Source: Litorimonas sp046250185 | Lineage (GTDB): Bacteria > Pseudomonadota > Alphaproteobacteria > Caulobacterales > Maricaulaceae | Assembly: GCF_046250185.1 (NCBI RefSeq) | Contig: NZ_CP176469.1 | DNA: 64,000 nucleotides | Reading direction: 5' to 3' (one strand) | Shown: positions 34,139 to 39,867 of the stretch, in pieces | Numbering within the stretch: the first letter of the stretch is position 1 | Layout of the letters: every line of letters starts with the position of its first letter | Made by a program: the position numbers and the translations under genes | The notes under the pieces: model-generated | What the model was told of the DNA's origin: nothing | The model's input: the letters and a program-made list of their open reading frames with translations, nothing else | Database searches by the model: none

Positions 34139-34257
34139 AACGCTCCGCTAAGGAGTACAATAACAACAGATACAAGAAGAAGCAGGACCATAGGTGTCGC
34201 GTCCACTGCACGGGCAGCGACTTTCACTTTTGGCTCTGTCTTTTTATATGGGTGCAT
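34126..34257 (-). CDS. ilvL: ilv operon leader peptide, 43 residues, Leu/Val/Ile-rich
   Basis: A short ORF that starts with ATG at 34257, preceded by GAGGA four bases upstream. It ends with TGA 24 bases before the attenuator stem. The first 22 residues (MHPYKKTEPK...) are basic and polar. The last 21 contain 7 Leu, 5 Val and 1 Ile, with a stretch of four consecutive Leu codons (CTG CTT CTT CTT) and GTT GTT ATT GTA. This is what a ribosome-stalling control region for branched-chain aminoacyl-tRNAs looks like. It also reads as a basic N-terminus plus one hydrophobic helix, so a second life as a tiny membrane protein cannot be excluded. Confidence 0.85.
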   Translation of the reverse strand: MHPYKKTEPKVKVAARAVDATPMVLLLLVSVVIVLLSGALSGM

Positions 34258-34337
34258 ATAATCCTCGCTTTGAAATCCAATACCGACTCTTGACGCGCGG
34301 CTCAAGGGAAAAATTTGCGGCAAATCGAATCTGATTC

Positions 34338-34366
34338 ACTATAAAAGAGGCAAAATATTCCTTAAA
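34338..34366 (-). promoter_or_regulatory. Candidate promoter for the ilv leader and operon
   Basis: A good -10 element TATAGT (34343-34338) lies 17 bases after a weak -35 TTTAAG (34366-34361), predicting a start near 34331 and a leader of about 285 bases before ilvD. A perfect TTGACA at 34373-34368 is 24 bases from the -10, so it is wrongly spaced. It lies just downstream of the metB stop codon. Confidence 0.4.
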
Positions 34367-34369
34367 TTG

Positions 34370-35521
34370 TCAAATTTGCACAAGTATATTCTTCAAAGCC
34401 GCAATCAAATCATCTTCCGCCTCGATTCCAACGGATAGGCGCACAAGATTATCACCAATGCCCGCAATCTCCCGCGCCTCATCCGCCATGCCGCGATGTG
34501 TCATGGTGGCAGGGTGGCAAATCAGGCTTTCGACCCCGCCAAGGCTCTCCGCCATCTGAAACACCTCGATATTTTCAAGAAAGACCCTCGCCGCATCGCG
34601 CCCACCTTTCAACGTGAAAGACAACATCGCGCCAGGCCCGGATTGCTGCCGCTTCATCAGCTTATGCCCGGGGTCAGATCGCAAGCCGGGATAATAGACA
34701 GCCTCAACCGCTTTGTGCTTGTGCAGAAATTTCGCAATCGCTTGCGTGTTGCGCTCCGCAATATCCATCCGCGCAAAGAGTGTGCGCATCCCGCGCAGGG
34801 TCAGGTAGCTATCAAACGGTGCGCCCGTGACGCCCGTGCAATTCGCCCACCATGCCAGCTGCTCCGCGTGTTCCGCCGTCTTGGCGACGAGGCAGCCGCC
34901 GATGACATCGCTATGCCCGTTGAGATATTTCGTTGTCGAGTGAATGACGAAGTCCGCACCGAGGTCGAGCGGCAGCTGCCGCGCGGGGGACAGAAACGTA
35001 TTGTCCACGCTGACTTGTGCACCGACTTTTTTCGCGGCTTTGCAGATCGCGGCGATATCGACCAAGCGCATGAGCGGATTGGACGGTGTTTCAATCATAA
35101 TTAATTTCGGCTGCTGAGCTATAGCGGCGTCGAGCGCTTTTGGGTCATTCTGATCAACAAATATGACGCGCAGACGCCCTTGCTCCGCGCGGTGAGTGAG
35201 TAAGCGGTGCGTGCCGCCGTAACAATCATGCGGCGCGATGATCAGGTCGTCAGCCTTGAATAGATTTGTGACCAGATCAATCGCGGCCATGCCCGATGAC
35301 GTGACAATGCCGCCCGCACCGCCTTCAAGGTCTGCAATCGCAGCCCCCAGCGCGTCGCGGTTTGGGTTGCCCCCGCGTCCGTAATCATACTGGCCCTGCT
35401 GATCAAATTGCTCAAAGCGGTAAGTGGACGACAGATATAGCGGCGGGCTGACCGCGCCGAAAGTTTTATCCACCCCGATCTCCGCCTGCACGAGCTTGGT
35501 CTGTTTTGATTTATCGGTCAT
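34370..35521 (-). CDS. metB: Cystathionine gamma-synthase
   Basis: A 383-residue Cys/Met-metabolism PLP enzyme that closely follows the E. coli MetB pattern along its length: PPLYLSSTYRF (about 26-36), YDYGRGGNPNRD (about 45-56), APHDCYGGTHRL, the PLP lysine in HSTTKYLNGHSDVIGG (about 193-208) and AESLGGVESLICHPATMTH near the end. It makes cystathionine from cysteine and an acyl-homoserine. Its ATG overlaps the metX stop by four bases, so the two are one operon under the SAM riboswitch upstream. O-acetyl/succinylhomoserine sulfhydrylase is the main alternative for such enzymes. Confidence 0.88.
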   Translation of the reverse strand: MTDKSKQTKLVQAEIGVDKTFGAVSPPLYLSSTYRFEQFDQQGQYDYGRGGNPNRDALGAAIADLEGGAGGIVTSSGMAAIDLVTNLFKADDLIIAPHDCYGGTHRLLTHRAEQGRLRVIFVDQNDPKALDAAIAQQPKLIMIETPSNPLMRLVDIAAICKAAKKVGAQVSVDNTFLSPARQLPLDLGADFVIHSTTKYLNGHSDVIGGCLVAKTAEHAEQLAWWANCTGVTGAPFDSYLTLRGMRTLFARMDIAERNTQAIAKFLHKHKAVEAVYYPGLRSDPGHKLMKRQQSGPGAMLSFTLKGGRDAARVFLENIEVFQMAESLGGVESLICHPATMTHRGMADEAREIAGIGDNLVRLSVGIEAEDDLIAALKNILVQI

Positions 35522-36486
35522 GAGAGGCTTTCACAAAATTCTGCCAGTCTCGGGCCCATGGCATCGTATTCCTTGAGGAACGCATCATGGCCGTAGAGGC
35601 TGGTGAAGGTGAATAATTCGCTTGGGCCTTTGAGGCGGTCGCGGAGTTCGCGCATATCGGGCAGGGGGGCGAGTTGGTCGGAAATCGCCGTCATTAATAA
35701 TGTCGGCGCGGTAATCGCTTCGGGCTCCACACGGTGCAGGTCAATGGATTCCGACAAGGCGATGAACCGCTTGGCGTCCATCTGCTCGGCAAATCGATCA
35801 CCGCGACTGCCGAGGTAATCGCAAATATCAAACATGGCGGGGTTATGCGATGTTTCTTCCAGCGTGAAGCGGTCGCTAAATTCTTCGGCCGTGCGGTAGG
35901 TCGTCATGGCGAGTTCGCGCGCGAGCTTTAGCCCTTCCTTCGGCGTGCCAGCCTCAAGGCCGAGCCGCACGATACGGCGCTGTATTCCGCGCCACGCGAC
36001 GCCAATCGGATAGGGGCGATGTGCGGCTCCAATCACGCAGAGCTTGGCCACATGGTCTGGGAAAGCTTGCGCAAAGGCCAGCCCACACATGCCGCCATAA
36101 GAGCTGCCGATAATGGCCGCGACTTGGTCGATTTTTAGGTGATCGAGCAATGCCTTCAGGCGGTTGGCCTGATCGCGCGTCGTGATTGTTTCAGGGCAAG
36201 CCCCGTCGCCGTCATTTGGCGCGAAGTCGAGGCCGATGACTTGAAATGTGTTCGTATCGATCGGCCCGCCCGCATGGACGAGGCGTGACCACCATCCGCG
36301 CCCTTGATTGCGTTCCGACGGCTGCTCTGCATCGGCAACAAACCGTGTCGCAGAAATACCGCCCATCACGACGATGATCGGAGCTCCTTCGGGGCCGTAG
36401 ATCCGCGCTTTCACCGCGTCGCCCATCAAGACACAGCCGCGTTCCAGCGTTGTGTCTCCCAGTGGCAAATCTATATCACGCGGCAT
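35518..36486 (-). CDS. metX: Homoserine O-acyltransferase, MetX type
   Basis: A 322-residue alpha/beta-hydrolase-fold enzyme that activates homoserine by acylation, the first step towards methionine. Visible features are VVMGGISATRFV (about 39-50), the nucleophile motif GSSYGGM (about 146-152), the Asp in AISDQLAPL (about 270-278) and the His in LYGHDAFLKE (about 301-310). It is shorter than classical MetX and resembles the branch that uses succinyl-CoA, in line with a MetB-type partner; acetyl-CoA use is possible. AGGA lies about seven bases before the ATG. Confidence 0.87.
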   Translation of the reverse strand: MPRDIDLPLGDTTLERGCVLMGDAVKARIYGPEGAPIIVVMGGISATRFVADAEQPSERNQGRGWWSRLVHAGGPIDTNTFQVIGLDFAPNDGDGACPETITTRDQANRLKALLDHLKIDQVAAIIGSSYGGMCGLAFAQAFPDHVAKLCVIGAAHRPYPIGVAWRGIQRRIVRLGLEAGTPKEGLKLARELAMTTYRTAEEFSDRFTLEETSHNPAMFDICDYLGSRGDRFAEQMDAKRFIALSESIDLHRVEPEAITAPTLLMTAISDQLAPLPDMRELRDRLKGPSELFTFTSLYGHDAFLKEYDAMGPRLAEFCESLS

Positions 36487-36520
36487 AGTCAGTCCTGTCT
36501 TAGGGCCAAATCATGCGCAC

Positions 36521-36549
36521 AAAAAAAGAGACGGGCTTTCGCCGATCTC
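36521..36549 (-). terminator. Rho-independent terminator between the SAM riboswitch and metX
   Basis: GAGAT and GTCTC (one G-T pair), then after a C-C mismatch GGC and GCC, close on a GAAA tetraloop and are followed by seven Ts. It lies about 35 bases before the metX ATG. Its 5' arm shares three bases (GAG, 36549-36547) with the 3' strand of riboswitch helix P1, so the two structures compete. Confidence 0.75.
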
Positions 36550-36669
36550 ATCTTTCGCCAGCCCAAAAGCTGTCGCAGGATTTAGCACCTGACGCATTTC
36601 ACGCGTCTGCGTCAATGCGATGGTTGCTCCGACGTCAAAAGGCCTGTCCTTCGGTCGGTCTTGATGAGT
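36547..36669 (-). promoter_or_regulatory. SAM-I (S-box) type riboswitch upstream of metX-metB
   Basis: The sequence carries the S-box core in order. P1 pairs CTCATC (36668-36663) with GATGAG (36552-36547). After ATCAAGA, P2 pairs CCGAC with GTCGG around an inner AAGG/CCTT stem, with the GA-rich kink-turn-like internal loop (CGAAGG, TTTTGACG). The conserved GCAACC follows, then P3 TGACGCA/TGCGTCA, then GGTGCTAAATCC, then P4 CAGC/GCTG, then GAAAGATGAG. Loop bases CAGG of P2 can pair with CCTG after GGTGCTAAAT, the expected pseudoknot. Known members bind SAM and shut off methionine genes. A SAM-IV or SAM-I/IV variant is the alternative. Confidence 0.88.
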
Positions 36670-36675
36670 GAGGAC

Positions 36676-36704
36676 GATATGCGCCAGCGAGCGGTCTTGG
36701 TCAA
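36676..36704 (-). promoter_or_regulatory. Candidate promoter of the riboswitch-metX-metB transcript
   Basis: TTGACC (36704-36699) is followed after exactly 17 bases by CATATC (36681-36676). A start seven bases downstream falls at about 36669, the first base before helix P1, which supports both promoter and riboswitch calls. The -10 matches only half the consensus. Confidence 0.55.
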
Positions 36705-36734
36705 GACGCAATGGCGTTGCTACATAAAGGCTTG

Positions 36735-37718
36735 CTACATGGCGTCGAAATATTCGGCGATGATTGTCGCGCTATCGTCTTCTGGCAACTCGATGGGCGC
36801 TTGGTAGACGCTGTCCATTTGTGCCTTGGTCAAAACATCAGAGACGATATTATTGGCGCGGGCGGCATCTTCGGGTGTGTACCACTCGCCTTTGCCGTTA
36901 AACCAAATCCCGTCAATATTGACCAGCGTATCACGGCCCCAAACAGGATGCTCGAAGGTGAAGCTGCCATTGTTATTGGCGGTGATGACGTAATCCTCCA
37001 CATCGCCGTCAAAATTGACTTGGTCATAGGCATTGCTGCGCCCGATAAAGCGGTCATTGCCTGTTCCGCCGTAAAAATTCGTGCCGTCAGCCTCGGCGCG
37101 CATAACGTCATTGCCCGGCGTGCCGTTGAGCACATCATCCGCATCGAGGCGGAAAGTTGGCAGGTCTTGCGTTAGCGCAATCGCGTCCTCAATCGAATAC
37201 CACGCCTGCTCCCGCATGAACCAGAAGCCGTCAATATCAATCAGCGTATCGCGCCCCCATGTCGGGTGAGAGGCTGTGACAGACCCGTTGGCGTTTTGTG
37301 TAAATGTATATTCGATCAACTCGCCGTCATATTCGACTTGGTCATATTCATCGCCGCGCCCGTCAAAGGTGTCATTGCCGCGGTCGCCGTAAAATATGTC
37401 TGTGCCATTTGTGCCGACCAGATTATTGTTGCCAGTTGTGCCAGTGATCGTGCCGTTTTCGTCAATAAAGCCACCCGATCCTGCGGTCAGTTGGATCGCG
37501 TCATCTATAGAATACCAGCGCGCTTCGCCAGAGAACCAAAAGCCCTCAATGCTCCACAATGTGTCAGTGCCAAAAGTCGGGTGGGTCACAGTGACGGAGC
37601 CATTGTCGTTGCGCGTGAACGTATAGTCGCGCAGGCGGCCCGCATAATCGACCTGATCATATTCGCTGTTCAGCCCGCGAAAGACATCATTGCCGTTGCG
37701 ATTGTTAAATACCGCCAT
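36735..37718 (-). CDS. RTX-like protein with three tandem repeats of a novel-looking module
   Basis: A 327-residue acidic protein without an N-terminal signal peptide, built of three copies of a module of about 80 residues. Each module carries YDQV, then NGS, then THP or SHP or EHP, then WGRDTL or FGTDTL, then IDGFWF or similar, and a final WYS/WYT with DDAI/EDAI. Between modules lie hemolysin-type Ca-binding-like stretches (GTTGNNNLVGTNGTDIFYGDR, split here over two lines of repeats; GGTGNDRF). Such proteins leave through type I secretion using a C-terminal signal, and the end (IIAEYFDAM) fits loosely. ATG at 37718 has GGAGG five bases upstream. No type I exporter is in the window, and substrate or partner is unknown. 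Confidence 0.75.
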   Translation of the reverse strand: MAVFNNRNGNDVFRGLNSEYDQVDYAGRLRDYTFTRNDNGSVTVTHPTFGTDTLWSIEGFWFSGEARWYSIDDAIQLTAGSGGFIDENGTITGTTGNNNLVGTNGTDIFYGDRGNDTFDGRGDEYDQVEYDGELIEYTFTQNANGSVTASHPTWGRDTLIDIDGFWFMREQAWYSIEDAIALTQDLPTFRLDADDVLNGTPGNDVMRAEADGTNFYGGTGNDRFIGRSNAYDQVNFDGDVEDYVITANNNGSFTFEHPVWGRDTLVNIDGIWFNGKGEWYTPEDAARANNIVSDVLTKAQMDSVYQAPIELPEDDSATIIAEYFDAM

Positions 37719-37810
37719 GTAAGCCTCCATTAACCGTGGGGCGTCCCATTATGAGACGCCGTAGCGGTTAAGCTGCAAAGCAGGGGCCAAATGGAGTGAG
37801 AGGTGTCCCG

Positions 37811-38158
37811 CTAGGAGTCGGCAGTGTCCTTCGCCCAGACGATCGCCATGAACAACCCCTTCATGCGCGGCAGGGCGAGCAAGCAAATGCCGATCGCCAT
37901 CAGGCTGAGCAATCCAATCTGCTGCCAATTCGGCATGGGGCTGTCAAAGATAAAGAAATGATAGATCGGAACGACGATATGCGCCGCCAATGTCATGGAT
38001 GCCCAAGCGGGGCCAAGCTCGGCGCGGACATGCGCCCAGGGCTGTCCGCAATTCGCGCAATGATCAACAGGCGTCAGGTAAGACTTTAGCAGCCGCCCTT
38101 CGCCGCAATTTGGGCATTTGCCGCGCATTCCGCGGAATATCGCTGTCCGTAATTTCAT
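37811..38158 (-). CDS. DUF983 family zinc-ribbon membrane protein
   Basis: A 115-residue protein with an N-terminal zinc ribbon (GKCPNCGEG, then HCANCGQPW, residues about 11-40) and two hydrophobic helices (about 52-72 and 80-97). This is the layout of DUF983, a family common in Alphaproteobacteria; some members lie near cytochrome oxidase genes, but no such neighbour is here. ATG at 38158 is chosen for GGGGA five bases upstream. Confidence 0.85.
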   Translation of the reverse strand: MKLRTAIFRGMRGKCPNCGEGRLLKSYLTPVDHCANCGQPWAHVRAELGPAWASMTLAAHIVVPIYHFFIFDSPMPNWQQIGLLSLMAIGICLLALPRMKGLFMAIVWAKDTADS

Positions 38159-38238
38159 GGCTTCCCCATAACGCAGAGAGGTATAATCGCAAGCCACTTT
38201 CTGTCTTAGTCTTTTGCGGTTGATTGATTTGACGCATG

Positions 38239-38265
38239 AAAAAGCCCCCGGTGAAACCGAGGGCT
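38239..38265 (-). terminator. Terminator after the CC0125-like lipoprotein gene
   Basis: AGCCCTCGGT and ACCGGGGGCT pair with one mismatch around a TTC loop and are followed by five Ts on the minus strand. It lies 30 bases after the stop codon of the gene at 38295-38921. The reverse orientation also ends in T-rich sequence, so it may work both ways. Confidence 0.8.
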
Positions 38266-38294
38266 GTTTAATTTAAGTCTATAATGTCTGACCG

Positions 38295-38921
38295 CTACGC
38301 TTTGGCTTCGGGGAAGGTAATCGTCGGGCCGAGGTTTTGGATCACTTCGCGGGCATTAAAGGCATTGTCCTGCGCGCGGGGTTTTGGCCCCTTGCCGAAC
38401 TTCACTTCTGCCGTAGCGCGGTACTTCGTAATTTCCCGCACGTCGATGTCGTTAAAGAACGGATCGTAGAAGGGGTCATAAAACGCATTATATCCAAACC
38501 CACGATAACGACGGAATCCGCCAAAGTGGCTATAGCGATAGGGGCGCGACCAGCCATAGCCGCCGCGATAGAAGCTATAGTTGAAATAGGGGTCATAAAG
38601 ACCACCATATCCAGCCCCGATACCTGGCCGCACAGAGACGCGTTTGTTTTGTTCCACATCGCGCTCTTCGAGTACGAAGTAATCAAAGCCGCGCTCAATG
38701 GCGACTTCGGCTGCGCGGTAGAGCAGGTAATTCTCGACCGTGTCGCGTTTGGTCAGCGAGTTACCGCCAAAGGTGACGCGTGCGCGATCATTTTCGATCA
38801 TGGTTTGGCTAAAGCCGTCAAATCCGCCAGGCTTGGACGCTGGCTGGTAGGGGGTGGCTGTGGCACAGGCTGTCAAGACGACAACGGAGGCGCCAAGCGC
38901 TAATTGACGAAGTAATTTCAT
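38295..38921 (-). CDS. CC0125/CC1285 family lipoprotein
   Basis: A 208-residue lipoprotein with lipobox VVLTAC near residue 19. The mature N-terminal part (ATPYQP, GGFDGFSQTMIENDRARVTFGGN, then TVENYLLYRAAEVAIERGFDYF) matches the alphaproteobacterial CC0125/CC1285 lipoprotein pattern. The middle is Gly/Tyr/Phe/Arg-rich (about 105-150), low-complexity and probably flexible. Function unknown. ATG at 38921 has AAGGAG six bases upstream; a longer reading frame upstream lacks such support. Confidence 0.8.
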   Translation of the reverse strand: MKLLRQLALGASVVVLTACATATPYQPASKPGGFDGFSQTMIENDRARVTFGGNSLTKRDTVENYLLYRAAEVAIERGFDYFVLEERDVEQNKRVSVRPGIGAGYGGLYDPYFNYSFYRGGYGWSRPYRYSHFGGFRRYRGFGYNAFYDPFYDPFFNDIDVREITKYRATAEVKFGKGPKPRAQDNAFNAREVIQNLGPTITFPEAKA

Positions 38922-39031
38922 CTGTTTCTCCTTGGTTACACTTATAACTACGCGCATTAGGCTGAACCTATCCTGAAGGATTCCTAAACTATCCGTAATG
39001 AAACGTGCACAATCGCGTGATGACAGGGCTG

Positions 39032-39466
39032 TCAGCGCTCCAAAATAAACGTCACGAGCGCCCAGAGCGTCAAAACCAAAGATGCCAGAACGGCCAAGCC
39101 ACTCACCCAAACCGGCAGAGGCGTATAGAGCATCAGCATAATCGACAGAGCCAACCACGGCGCGGCCAGCACAAAACTCCATACGGCTTGGCTTTGCGTG
39201 GCGCCTTTCTGATAGGCCCGCCACGCGATCCGCGCGATGATCAAGGGCGGCCCGACAGCGAAGGCTCCCAGCAAAACGGTGAATGCAAAGGCCGAGACCA
39301 CTGCGCCGAAATAGCTATCATTGGCGACAAAACCCGCAAAGAAAATGACGCTGCCAATTATCGCAAGAGCTGCGGTCAGAGCGGCAATGATCGCGGCCCA
39401 CCGATCTGCCTGCCGCCCTTTGGCAGGGGGGCGGGGCTGCGCTTTGGTCGTCGTGATCGGCTCCAT
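39032..39466 (-). CDS. Four-pass membrane protein of unknown function
   Basis: A 144-residue protein. After a Pro/Lys-rich cytoplasmic start (QPRPPAKGRQADRW) it has four hydrophobic segments at about residues 24-46, 55-80, 93-112 and 117-140. No motif or family is recognised. The gene stands alone, upstream of and divergent from the TonB receptor region. Confidence 0.6.
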   Translation of the reverse strand: MEPITTTKAQPRPPAKGRQADRWAAIIAALTAALAIIGSVIFFAGFVANDSYFGAVVSAFAFTVLLGAFAVGPPLIIARIAWRAYQKGATQSQAVWSFVLAAPWLALSIMLMLYTPLPVWVSGLAVLASLVLTLWALVTFILER

Positions 39467-39571
39467 AATGTGTTCTTAGCCGCACGGAGCATTTGCGCAA
39501 ATTAAAACTGGGTCAAGAGACGTGCCTCGCGGCGTGCGACATCTCGTCATGCATGTAAAAAAGACGTATTT

Positions 39572-39590
39572 GCGAATGATTTGCAGTTGC
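39572..39590. promoter_or_regulatory. Weak Fur-box-like site upstream of the TonB receptor
   Basis: GCGAATGATTTGCAGTTGC matches 11 of 19 positions of the GATAATGATAATCATTATC consensus. Alone this is weak, but it lies 48 bases from a better site and shares GCGAATGA with it in inverted form. Confidence 0.35.
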
Positions 39591-39619
39591 GCTTTTATGT
39601 TTGCGGAGCTATAGCTCTC

Positions 39620-39638
39620 GTTAATGAGAACCATTCGC
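39620..39638. promoter_or_regulatory. Fur-box-like operator upstream of the TonB receptor
   Basis: GTTAATGAGAACCATTCGC matches 13 of 19 positions of the Fur consensus, including the central AATGA-AA-CATT core. It lies 20 bases before the small ORF at 39658 and about 230 bases before the receptor, and would explain iron control. Other iron regulators of Alphaproteobacteria (RirA, Irr) recognise different sites. Confidence 0.5.
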
Positions 39639-39657
39639 AACTAGAAATGCCGAGACT

Positions 39658-39855
39658 ATGATTATTCAAGCCTGCCCCGAAATGTTTGCTGAGTTAATGC
39701 AGCTAGACCGAGTTGGCCCGCTTCCATCCGAGCGTTTGGCGTCTGAGCATTTGCGGATTGCGAGCTTGTTTGATGCGGATGCGCCTCTCGCAACACCTTT
39801 AAATGATCGGACGCTTCGCGCGGATCAAATTCAAAATTCCACTAAAAATAAATAA
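39658..39855 (+). CDS. Possible 65-residue protein ahead of the TonB receptor
   Basis: A short ORF between the Fur-like site and the receptor gene, ending 12 bases before the receptor ATG. The product has no signal, membrane segment or known motif (MIIQACPEMFAELMQ at the start, an Asn/Lys-rich end). It may be a real small protein, a translated leader or chance. The ribosome binding site is poor. Confidence 0.3.
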   Translation: MIIQACPEMFAELMQLDRVGPLPSERLASEHLRIASLFDADAPLATPLNDRTLRADQIQNSTKNK

Positions 39856-39867
39856 AGAAAAAACCTT

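Noticed and set aside
34126..34323. A longer 65-codon version of the ilv leader starting at 34323.
   Set aside because: The upstream start lacks a ribosome binding site, whereas GAGGA precedes the ATG at 34257; the extra residues add nothing to the stall region.
34368..34373. A perfect TTGACA taken as the -35 of the ilv leader promoter.
   Set aside because: The only good -10 (TATAGT) is 24 bases away, outside the usual 16-18 spacing.
34496..35104. A 202-codon plus-strand ORF inside metB.
   Set aside because: It is the antisense frame of a PLP enzyme with conserved motifs; composition is Arg/His-rich noise.
36511..36711. A 66-codon minus-strand ORF in front of metX, rich in Arg/Asp, as a possible leader peptide.
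   Set aside because: It covers the riboswitch and terminator exactly, has no ribosome binding site and no enrichment of Met codons. The conserved RNA motifs explain the sequence better.
37396..37626. Plus-strand ORFs across the RTX-like gene (also at 36711-37175 and 37266-37733).
   Set aside because: They arise from the repetitive coding sequence on the other strand and repeat with the same period; the minus-strand frame has the ribosome binding site and ordered modules.
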